Origin: Cryptomeria japonica | Taxonomy: Eukaryota > Streptophyta > Pinopsida > Cupressales > Cupressaceae | DNA length: 58,000 bases | Assembly: GCF_030272615.1 (NCBI RefSeq) | Contig: NC_081408.1 | Coordinates: forward strand, 338,430,793-338,488,792 | Reading direction: 5' to 3' | In this document: in pieces, positions 21,630-31,994 of the stretch | Layout: every line of letters begins with the position of its first letter | How positions within the stretch are numbered: the first letter of the stretch is position 1 | Notes under the pieces: generated by a model | Database searches by the model: none | What the model saw: only the letters and a program-made list of their open reading frames with translations | What the model was told of the DNA's origin: nothing | Program-made: the position numbers and the translations under genes

Positions 21630-22765
21630 GAGCAACCATCTGTATAGATTGATCTCGTAGAAATCACAGATGACACCATTGATAATAAGGCAGTTGAGGA
21701 CTCCCGAGAAGTTGTGCAAGACCCTCTGGTTATGGAAGTGCACTTAGAGGAAGAAGCCAAGGAGATTGCAGATGAGAAGAGGGAAGATGAGAAAGTTGAA
21801 GAAGAAGTTGATGTAGCAAAGGGTGACATTGATGCTAGTGTTGATGCTGAGAAAGATAAAGGAGAAGAAAAGGTTGAAGAGGCACCAGTGATCATGGAAA
21901 GAGCCACTATTCCTGACAAAGGGAAGTAGATTGTTGTTGAAGAAGATGACTTTTCCCATGGACCAATTGATTTGAGCACACTGTGTCTCATATAAGCACT
22001 GAAGTTAGCCACCCTTGCTCAAATCAAAGCGAGTGAGGACTTAAGTCTGCATCTGAAGAAAAAGAGGTTATATCTCTGGCTACTATAGTTTTGGAGAAAA
22101 TTTTGCCTAACCTTAAGCAGAATTCTAGTGACACACCCTTTGGTAAGCTTAAGGGTATGTTAAACAAAGTTGAATTGGATTTTGTAACATTGGAGAAAGT
22201 AGTGGATATAAAAGTTTTAAACAAATTTAATGAGATGAGACTTCAAACCTTTTTGAAAACAATTGAGGCTAATAGGGAAATTTTGAAATCTGTGGTAAAG
22301 AGTGTTGAGGATGCTTTAGATGAAGGTGGCAAGATCTTTAAGTCATGTCTCATTTTACTCAAATTTACAATAGACATTGACAAAAAGATAAGGGAATATG
22401 AATGGTAGTTAGCTGCAACTTCACAATCTTTTGTCCCTCTTTCAGTTTTTGCTAGCAGTCTTGAAGCCCAAATTATGAATCTAACAGACAAAATCAAGAG
22501 CTTGAATATAGAGAAGGAGTGGTTAATAGGTAGAGTGGGAGAATTAAGGAGTCTAATCACTCCCCGATTAGACACTTTGCTTGGAGCACAACAGGATGCA
22601 GTAACTACTTTGGAAAAAGATGTACCGACAGATCTTAAGGGTGTAGAAGTTCATGCATACATGTCATGTGCCTTAATTAACGTCTTGGATTGTTTCCTAA
22701 GAGGATGGAATGAGTATCTGAATTCCTTGGAGGTAGCTTATGTAGATATTTTCAAGTTTTTGTAG
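21630..22765 (+). pseudogene. Element C ORF2, C-terminal part
   Basis: Frames 21714-21929, 22091-22408 and 22475-22765 line up with the ORF2 C-terminus of B and E. There is an acidic E/K/V-rich linker, then a helical part (VKSVEDALDEGGKIFKSC). The segment TIDIDKKIREYEW matches VDIDKKMSKIHEE of B. It continues with SVFASSLEAQIMNLTDKIKS, then VGELRSLITPRLDTLLGAQQD (B: KDLKWRLSPKLDYLACLRKE), and an ending with LNSLEVAYVDIFKF (B: LESLNLVLADLFQI). Stops and frameshifts break it. Its distance from B and E indicates an old, diversified family rather than one recent burst. Confidence 0.65.
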
Positions 22766-22971
22766 ATTACTGTACATATTCTTTTGTATATAAGTTTTGG
22801 CAGATTCCTACCTTTTTCATTGATGTCAAAGGGGGACAGAGTGGTGAAAAATGGTGCACATTCTTAGGGGGAGTTAGTTGAGTGTACAGATTTTCAAATT
22901 GATTACAGTTTTGGATTCTTGGAGCACTTGTCATTTTTCACAGTGTTGCCATCAATGTCAAAGGGGGAGAT
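22766..22971 (+). other. Element C 3' untranslated region with two polypurine tracts
   Basis: TTGATGTCAAAGGGGGACAG lies at about 22820-22839, and ATCAATGTCAAAGGGGGAGA at about 22951-22970 directly before the LTR start TGTTGG. Same double arrangement as in B and E. Confidence 0.85.
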
Positions 22972-23679
22972 TGTTGGAAAGAGACGTTATTTAGGTGATG
23001 GTAGATGCTTGGAGATTACTTAGGGGTTGTCAGTGATGGAAACTCAGCTTAGTAATCCTATCTGATACCTATAGATTTGGTCTACCAAAAGTCATATTGA
23101 CTTTAGGCATTAGTCTGAGAGAGTATGAACAAAGTTTATAGAATTGTTTTTGGGAGTGATTGAGTGCAATTTCACATGCACATCTTGAGTTTTGGTGATC
23201 TGGTACTTGACAGTAGAGCAAAACAGAGCAATTTCTTAGAGCAATGGCGGTGGATCATTATGAGATTAACCGAAACTGATTCAAGGTATTTATAGATGCT
23301 ATATTCCATTTTAGACATTGTATTTTCTTATATATCTCATTTGTAGGATAGTGAGCGCTCTGGGGTTGCAACCCTATTTTGTAATTGAGTAGTGAGCTCT
23401 AAGCAGTGAGCCTGAATGCAAGCACATTCCACTTTTGTAATATTGTTTTACTATTGGTCATAGTATAGTAATATTGTGGGTACTCAATCTCATTGTGGTT
23501 TTTCCCTTGCCGGGTTTCCATGTAAAAACTCTAGTGTTATGGTTGTGTGGTTATTTGCTTTGTGTTTCTGCATTATAGTTTCTTTTCTTTGCCTCTGATG
23601 GTTGAAGAATCGGTTTAATAAACTAGTAAATTGCAAAACACTTATTCACCCCTCCTCTCAGTGTTCATTGATTCCAACT
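22972..23679 (+). repeat. Element C 3' LTR
   Basis: It starts TGTTGGAAAGAGACG and ends near TTCCAAC at 23678. It shares with the B and E LTRs the core ...GCAGTGAGC...AATATTGTGGGT...TTTTTCCC..CCGGGTTTCC and the ATTCACCCCTCCTCTCAG end. The terminal CA seems mutated, so the last bases are uncertain. Confidence 0.72.
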
Positions 23680-24456
23680 TTAGATGCATAGGCCATAGGG
23701 AAACAAACAAGATTTTTTTTACTGAAGCTCTTCCAATAAAAAATTTCGTTAGTTGTCTTTCTCTATCAAAATGGTAAAAGAGTCCTTACATGATTTGGGT
23801 AAAAGACTTATAAGTTTAAATATTACCAATGATAGTCCAAAGAAACGTATAGTTATAGTGAGCCCAGAAAGAACCTCAAAATAAGATAGTATAAATTTAA
23901 GTCTCTAGTAGCCCAACATGATAGTGAGACATGTAAGAGAATGAGGGATTTCATAACACAAACCCTACTTAAGCCTTGTTTCTGTCATGAGGTACAATAA
24001 CAAAAAAGATATGGGAACAAATATTAGACCTCAAGATGCAACACACGAGGATACTTGTCAAAATCATTCAAGAAATAATAAGCTCTAGGACAATGTTGAG
24101 AATCTTAGGAGAGACAATAATAAAACCATCTTTAGGGTTGGGGAGGTATGAGATTTTGAGTAGAAAATTTATAATAAATATGTAGACAGTGGTCTCACTT
24201 AGCATGGTAGCCTCTCCAAATCTTATTGACAACATTCTAATAGAATATAGGTTATGGTCATGGTATTCATAGCAACCTAGATAATACAAATACATTAGAT
24301 CTTAGCCAAAGTGAAATCACAAGACAAAATACAATACCTAGAGACTCTCATGATAGGCAAAACTAGACAATCATAAACAAAGAGGTTATAAAACATCAAA
24401 AAGACAATCAATAGTGATAACAAGGCTAACAGACAATCATCCGGTTTTGTTGAAGG
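23680..24456. other. Unassigned flank between elements C and D
   Basis: AT-rich, no open frame with recognisable content, no repeat structure visible. Together with 36280-36368 it is the pre-insertion flank of element D. It could be genomic spacer or an unrecognised old element. Confidence 0.5.
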
Positions 24457-24498
24457 CAGTGGGGTGAACTCACAATAATGGTTCCCACTTTTTTGCCA
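24457..24498 (+). repeat. Element D left terminal inverted repeat
   Basis: 42 bp beginning CAGTGGGGTGAACTCACAA and ending GGTTCCCACTTTTTTGCCA. It pairs with 36241-36279 with a few mismatches and small gaps. Confidence 0.85.
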
Positions 24499-25270
24499 CT
24501 TTTGACACTAAGATGTACATTTTTAAAATAATCTTCAACTTCTGAGAACTATAACTTTTAAACTATTAAAAATTTGAAGATGATGTAAATTAGTGATTTC
24601 TAGCATTTTGTTTGTAGATTCTATATACATTTTTTTCAATTTTTTTGAAGGATTTTTTTAAAAATTTTCCATCTCCCTCGAAAAGTAGTTTTTTACAACA
24701 AACTACATTTTTTAAGAGTGAAGTGCCTCCCGAAATGTATAACTTTTTTTCTATAAATGATAAAAACTCAATTCTTTCAAATTTTGGTTTGTAACATCAA
24801 TATCCAGGGCTTGCATTTGGTTTTATAGTGATATGTTCAATATTTTTCATTTTATAAAGTTTTGAAGTCCGACTAGTCATAATTCAAACATAGGTTTACT
24901 TTTGAACACATAACTTGTTCTATATAAATCGAAATTCAATTTTTCTTTTTTTGTTAGAAAGAAGACATCAATACTAGGGGCATAGATATTTTTTAGAATT
25001 TTTTTGAATTAGTTTCTTATTTTTCCCAATGCGTTGAACAGAGAAGTTCATATTCGATGAAAAACCAATTTTCCATAAAATTAAAAAAACAAGAACATAA
25101 TAAATTCAAAATATAACAAAATTATACTCGTTAGAAAGCTTGCTTCGAGTACTACCATCTAATATTTTTGGGTTATCAAGATTATTTCATTCGTGTATTG
25201 ATCCAGAGCTCCGAAGTCATTAATTCTTCAGAACTCTGAAATTTTTTGGGAGAAACCCTTAGTTTGCGGT
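24499..25270. other. Element D left internal non-coding region
   Basis: AT-rich sequence without an open frame, between the terminal repeat and the subterminal site cluster. Several runs of T and A; nothing else recognised. Confidence 0.6.
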
Positions 25271-25437
25271 TTCAAACGAACACGAGTTCGAGCGAATTTG
25301 GTTCGCTCGAACCCAAAATGGTTCAAGCAAACCCCCATTCGCTCGAACCAATGAGCTTGATTTTGGCACGCACATTTTTGTAACTATCATGTTCGAGCGA
25401 ACCCAACAATTTTTAACTGTCGGCTTTCGTTCGAACT
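25271..25437. repeat. Element D left subterminal site cluster (GTTCGAGCGAAC-like)
   Basis: About seven copies of a 10-14-bp motif occur in both orientations, for example GTTCGAGCGAA near 25286, GGTTCGCTCGAACCC near 25300, ATTCGCTCGAACC near 25338, GTTCGAGCGAACCC near 25391 and TTTCGTTCGAAC near 25424. Some are degenerate (TTCAAGCAAACC). They lie just upstream of the transposase promoter. By analogy with TnpA sites of En/Spm they could bind the transposase or its helper. Confidence 0.75.
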
Positions 25438-25481
25438 CTGGCCGACGCATTTTTTGTTTTTTTTTTTCATTTGTGGAATCG

Positions 25482-25489
25482 TATAAATA
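25482..25489 (+). promoter_or_regulatory. Candidate TATA box of the element D transposase gene
   Basis: TATAAATA lies 120 bp upstream of the exon 1 ATG (25609) and about 50 bp downstream of the subterminal cluster. Position and sequence fit a plant RNA polymerase II core promoter. Confidence 0.55.
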
Positions 25490-25608
25490 TCCATAAATTT
25501 TTTTCGTTTTTTATCACCCAAATGATTAAAATAATTCGCATTTTTGGATGAAAGAAGACATTTGAAAATTATTTTGAAGGCAATAATTTGAAGGTTTTTT
25601 GTAAAAGC

Positions 25609-28600
25609 ATGGGAAACAAGAAGAGAAGGCAAAATAAGTCTTCAAGGAATTATTCTCCCGAAACGGAAGAAAGATATCGAGAACAAAGAAGACAAAGATA
25701 TCATTATGCAAGTATGTATTTTTAATTTAATATGTATTACGTATCAATTAATTAGAATTCAATATTTTTTATCTAATATTTTTAATAGGATTAAAAATAA
25801 TTTTGTTTTAATTGGAAAGCATAATTAATTTGAGATAATACATGTGTATTTGCAAATTTCAAATTCCATCAACTTGCTTGTTGTGTAATTGTATTTTTCT
25901 TCTATATAATTAAGTTCATTTATAATAGATAAGACCTATTAAGTCATAAAATTCATAAGACCTATTATGTCATAATTTCTAGGTTCTAAATTATATATAT
26001 TGAATATTTAATCTACATGTACAAGTAATTTCATGTGATAGGTCCTTTAATATCACATAATATATCTGTCTTAAGGGTAGTTAAGTATATTAATTGTGAA
26101 ATGTTTTTTCAAATGTGGTCATATTGATTTTAATAATAAGGCCTATTAGGACTATTACATTGATTATAGGTCTTAAATGTGACATAACTTTATAACCTAT
26201 TAAACATGTTGAATAATTTAGGTGAACTATTTATATTCAACTTCACGTACATGCAAAAACATTTCAGATTAGGAGGTCTATTATGCAATAATAGGTCTTA
26301 AATATACACACATGTGACAAATTATAGTCCACTTACATTATGGTCCATAACAAATTAATATGAGGTCACCTAAGTTATCGTATGCATGCATCAAAATATT
26401 TGTACTTTTAATTTTCAAAATTGGAATTTCTAATTTATCAAAATTTTATTTTATGTGTTAAATTAGTGCTCAAAATTAGAGATTGAACTTTAATCCTAAC
26501 CTGAGAACAAATTGAACTTTAAACATAAACAGGTAATTTAATTAGAGTTATAACAATAAGGTCCTGAAAGTAATTAAATTTAATAAACCAAATTGAATGG
26601 GCTAATTTTAACATGTAAAGCTTTAAGCCAAATTCATCCCTATTCTTAATCCTAATTGAATAATCTCTGATTAATTCAAGAACCTTACACAAACTCTTAA
26701 ATTATGTGCAGAACGGGCAAACGAACCTGTTGAAGAACACAATATAGTTGATGAACATAGGGAGGAGATTGTCCAAGTTGAACCAATGGAGACCTTTGAA
26801 GGAGAGGGGTCAGGCTCCTTACCTCCTACCACTGATATGGATGAGCATATTGTGGATCTAGCTAAACAGGTGAAGAGAAATATTTCTTATAAAAATTTAG
26901 ATCATTTACTTGAAATGGATGTGGATGAGTTGAAATGTCTCAGTGAAGAACCTAGACATACTAAAAGGAGGTCAATGAATAAAAGTGGAAAAGAAATAAT
27001 GTCGCATTTCAACAATCTTGATACTACACTAGAAAAAGCTCAATTGTTATCAATTGTACTTACTCATAAAGACTTAATAGATCCAATGAAATTGTTGGGT
27101 ATAGATACAACAAGTCAAAAGAGGAAATCTTCTCAGCTACAAAAATCTATTGTTGATAATGTTAAGAAAGGTTTGGTGAACATTGGTAAAAAATCTCGAA
27201 AACTAGATAAGACCATTTCAAGAAGAGTGATGTTGACATCTTTAGTAAATGAAAGATTGCCTCAAAAAAGACAAATCTCTTCACTGTCATCTGAGTTTGG
27301 TTTTAGTAGAAGGACAATATCTAAATATGTTAAAAGGAGAAAGATTTTGGATGATACTACCTCAGAAGGGAATTGGGCAATTATGTGTAGAGCTCCTTGT
27401 TTTGATAGAATTGAAGATGTTGTTAGGAACTTTGTGACAAGTTTTTGGAATGATAATACTCGCCCTTCATCAAATAGTAGAGATGTTATCAAGCAAAGGA
27501 TTGGTCCTGATCGTTATGATCTCCATGTAAAACATTGGATAGACACAACAAAACATGAATTGTATGTATTGTTTACTAAAACAAACCCTCATATAAAGAT
27601 TGGACAAACCATGTTTGAACGGTTAAGGCCATATTATGTGAAGTTAAACAAAGTTTTCGAAACTTGTTGTTGTCGTTATCACATCGAATTTGACTTGTAC
27701 TATCAGGTGTTTCGAAAGATTAGAGAAGATAATGATGGTTATGAAAATGCTCCTCCTAAACGAACAAGTCAATTCATAGCATCCATCTTATGTGATAAAT
27801 CAGATGATAATGCAACCGGTCAAATAAATTGCATAAGAAGAATTTGTGGAACATGCGGGGACTTGGCTAAATTGCCTTTGAGAGATGAAGATACTGACAT
27901 GAGGAAGATGGTAAATTGCAAGAGTTACAAGTACCAAAAATTTGAAACAAAATTTGGAAAGGAATCTACAAGACTAGATTATGTAGAAGAGGAAATACCT
28001 ATTGGAACATTTATGGAAAATTTTCGTAAGTTGATAAAACCATACATATGCCATGGTTTTTTTGCCAAGTGGCAAGCAGAACAATTTAAAAGATTAAGAG
28101 ACACTTTCCCACTTGGAACTATTCTATCTGTAGTTGACTTCGCAGAGAATTACTCTTTTGCACATCAAAAAGAGATTCAATCAAAGTATTACTTTTCAAA
28201 GCAAATCACTATTTTCGTGCATGTGTGTTATCGACATGCACAGATGAATTTGGATGGTGTTGATAGTACATTTGAAAATCGTGTCATTAAGAAAGAGTAC
28301 CACTTCTATATCAGTGATGATAAGGAGCATGACACACTTTTTGTACAACATTGCTTTAAGAAGTTTTTTGAATATTTGAAAGATAAAGGCATAACAATAG
28401 TTAAACATTTTGTTTGGTCTGATGGATGTGCGGCACAATTTAAATCTTCGAGGCCATTTTATGCACTATGTAGATATCATCGAAATGACAAAATACCACA
28501 TGTTTAGAGTTTTTTTGAGAGTGGTCATGGAAAGGGTGAACATGATGGTGCAGGAGCTTGTATCAAATGTGCTCTAAGAAAGCATCAAATAAAGTACATA

Positions 28601-29682
28601 GGAGAATGTATAGAAAATGCACATGATGTTGTTGAATGGTGTAAGAAACACTTTGAGCAACCGAATTATCCTGGGGAATCATCATCGAGAACATATAAGC
28701 CCATTCCATATAGAGTGTTTTGGGAGATAACTGGTACGTGTTCTCTTTTAGTATTTTATTTAATTTTTGTAATTTAACAACTTGATCTACATGTACATTC
28801 TTGTACACATGTACATTTTGCAGATGTGGATAGAAAATCAATGCATGGATGCAAGAGTGTGGAGAGGACAAGATCTTTGCATTGTGTCATGAGTACAGAT
28901 AATCGCCCATGGACATTATACACTAGGGATTATTCATGTTTTTGTTCTGAAAGCATTTTTGAAAACTATGTTGATTGCAAGAACCAAGAGCTTGGATATG
29001 TTAGTGAATGGAAAATGGTGCCACTAGATGTTTCTGACACATACAAGGATTCAAATGAGGATGAAAACTTTGAAGACATTCCTTTGATTTCTGTTGATTA
29101 CGATCATATTTCAGGATTGATTAAAAAAGGTACATACATGATGTACACATGTAAACATTTCCTTAAAAATGACATATAACTTAGAATTTATTTAACTTGT
29201 GTCAAATTGCAGGAGATATTTTTGCAGTCATAGCAGAAGATGGAAATATAGAAGGTGTTAGTTATTATTTATTGTGTTGCACAGAAGAGACAAAGAAGTT
29301 ATCAAAATCTGAGATGAGTGATGGAATGTCATTTCCCATAGGTTTGAGTTCTGATTTGAATATGTACATGTACATGTACAAATCGCTTATGTGAAATTTT
29401 TTAATTTCTCACGTTTCTTATATACATGTATATGCAGGATCAGTTGTAGTGCAAGGGACATATTTCAAACAAGTTAAAATTGTTCAACATGGGATTCATT
29501 TCACTGAATACCAAATTGACAACAAGGTATATCAGTATAGTCACTTGGTCATTGTTGTTGGCCTAATTCTTCAAACAATTCCACGTCGAGGGCGGTCTCA
29601 AAAGTGGAGACTAGATAGTGAAGATCATGACAAAATATTAAGTGTTATTGAAGAGCGTTGTGAACCACTTGATGTGGTATGA
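25609..29682 (+). pseudogene. Element D transposase-like gene, five exons, one premature stop
   Basis: Exons 25609-25711, 26712-28733, 28824-29129, 29213-29341 and 29438-29682 join in frame. All four introns are GT-AG and all are phase 1. They give about 934 codons ending at TGA 29682. The only break is TAG at 28505-28507, where Trp is expected.

Parts: a basic N-terminus (MGNKKRRQNKSSRN); a helix-turn-helix-like ISSLSSEFGFSRRTISKYVK (about residues 222-241); FERLRPYYVKL and a Cys cluster CCCRYH; a CxxxCGTCG cluster; then a likely catalytic core with Asp 510 in VVDFAENYSF, Asp 605 in VWSDGCAAQFK, and Glu 637 or Asp 646 in FFESGHGKGEHDGAG; a later SCFC...C cluster; and a beta-rich C-terminus. 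The layout recalls uncharacterised transposase-like proteins of invertebrates and lower plants, from memory. The superfamily is not assigned. Confidence 0.8.
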
Positions 29683-29731
29683 ACTATATATACATTTAGT
29701 AATCCACATGAATTGAATTTTAATGTAAGTT

Positions 29732-31560
29732 CAAGATAAATTCTAGATCTCAAGTAACTTGTTTTGAAACTAAAGGATAAATTTTTTTTAAGTTTATTTA
29801 TACATTATATCAAATTAGGATGTATTTAAATGTGCATGTTTAATTGTATTTGTATTTAATTAAAAAATGCATATTTAAATTAGAATGTAATATGTACATT
29901 TGTAAAATTGATATTTAATATGGAATTAGGACATTCACATGTTGTGAACTATTTAACTACAATATACATACCTAGAAGCTCACATACCTACAATATACAT
30001 ACCTTTGTAATATACATGTACTGGATGTGAACTATTCAATACATGACCTATTAAGTTTAGTTTGTTCATTTCATACATATTCTTTTGTTTGAAAATCTTG
30101 AAACATGTATAATCATACATACTCTTTTACATTTGAAAATCATTTCATGTATTTAAATCTAATAGATAATCAAACATGTATAAATCTAATTAATACAATC
30201 AAGATAAATTCTAGATCTCAAGTAACTTGAACATTTGAAACTAAAGGATAAATATTTTTTAAGTTTATTTATACATTATATCAAATTAGGATGTATTTAA
30301 ATGTGCATGGTTAATTGTATGTAATTGTATTTGTATTTAATTAAAAAATGCATATTTAAATTAGAATGTAATATGTACATTTGTAAAATTGATATTTAAT
30401 ATGGAATTAGGACATGCACATGTTGTGAACTATTTAACTACAATATACATACCTAGAAGCTCACATACCTACAATATACATACCTATGTAATATACATGT
30501 ACTGGATGTGAACTATTCAATACATGACCTATTAAGTTTAGTTTGTTCATTTCATACATACTCTTTTGTTTGAAAATCTTGAAACATGTATAATCATACA
30601 TACTCTTTTACATTTGAAAATCATTTCATGTATTTAAATCTAATAGATAATCAAACATGTATAAATCTAATTAATACAATCAAGATAAATTCTAGATCTC
30701 AAGTAACTTGAACATTTGAAACTAAAGGATAAATATTTTTTAAGTTTATTTATACATTATATCAAATTAGGATGTATTTAAATGTACATGTTTAATTGTA
30801 TGTAATTGTATTTGTATTTAATTAAAAAATGCATATTTAAATTAAAATGTAATATTTACATTTGTAAAATTGATATTTAATATGGAATTAGGACATGCAC
30901 ATGTTGTGAACTATTTAACTACAATATACATACCTAGAAGCTCACATACCTACAATATACATACCTAGATGTAATATACATGTACTGGATACATGAACTA
31001 TTCAATACATGACCTATTAAGTTTAGTTTGTTCATTTCATACATACTCTTTTGTTTGAAAATCTTGAAACATGTATAATCATACATGTTCTTTTACATTT
31101 GAAAATCATTTCATGTATTTAAATCTAATCTAATCAAACATGTATAAATCTAATTAATACAATCAAGATAAATTCTAGATCTCAAGTAACTTGAACATTT
31201 GAAACTAAAGGATAAATATTTTTTAAGTTTATTTATACATTATATCAAATTAGGATGTATTTAAATGTACATACATGTTTAATTGTATGTAATTGTATTT
31301 GTATTTAATTAAAAAATGCATATTTAAATTAAAATGTAATATGTACATTTGTAAAATTGATATTTAATATGGAATTAGGACATGTACATGATCTGTGAAC
31401 TATTTAACTACAATATACATACCTAGAAGCTCACATACCTACAATGTACTGGATGTGAACTATTCAATACATGACCTATTAAGTTTTGTTTGTTCATTTC
31501 ATGTATAATCTAATATAATCTAATATAATCAAACATGTATAATCTGATCAAACACAAACC
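29732..31560. repeat. Four tandem copies of a ~480-bp repeat in element D
   Basis: Units start with AAGATAAATTCTAGATCTC at about 29733, 30200, 30680 and 31163, giving periods of roughly 468, 480 and 483 bp. The last copy is shortened from about 31440. The units are AT-rich and full of TACATGTA/ACATGTAT words, with no open frame. They separate the two convergent genes of the element. Confidence 0.88.
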
Positions 31561-31925
31561 AGGTATAAAGTATAATCTAGAGTCTAAACAAGTCGTTGTA
31601 CATGCATGAAATATACAATCTAATCAAACATGTATTTAAATCTAATTTAATCAAACATCATGTACATAAATCTAGAATATAATCAAACATGTATAAATCT
31701 AATATAATCAAACATGTATAAAACTTATAAAGTATAATCTAGAGTCTAAACTCCATGTATAAAGTATAAAGTATAATCTAGAGTCAAACACAAACCAGGT
31801 ATAAAGTATAATCTAGAGTCTAAATTCCATGTATAAAGTATAAAGTATAATCTAGAGTCAAACACAAACTAGGTATAAAGTATAATCTAGAGTCTAAACT
31901 CCATGTACGTGCATGAATATATATA
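31535..31925. repeat. Minisatellite built on GTATAAAGTATAATCTAGAGTC
   Basis: At least six copies of TATAAAGTATAATCTAGAGT alternate with CAAACACAAACCAG and TAAACTCCATG spacers, with a higher-order period of about 80 bp. Non-coding, just downstream of the minus-strand gene. Confidence 0.8.
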
Positions 31926-31994
31926 ATATGAAAGTATATAAAAAGATAAATGTAAATGAGCTATAAAGTCTGGAGCAAATCAACAGGGATCATG

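Larger units (their letters stand above)
21400..23679 (+). mobile_element. Element C: 3' part of a divergent B-like non-autonomous element (+ strand)
   Basis: The sequence starts abruptly at the border of the Z LTR. It contains frames on + that correspond in layout and partly in sequence to the last third of ORF2 of B and E. Then come two polypurine tracts (about 22822-22835 and 22955-22970) and an LTR at 22972-23679. The upstream part lies left of Z, outside the window. Orientation is opposite to B and E. Confidence 0.75.

Noticed and set aside
23680-24456. Possible host gene between C and D
   Set aside because: Only short AT-rich frames, no splice-consistent exon chain and no recognised domain.
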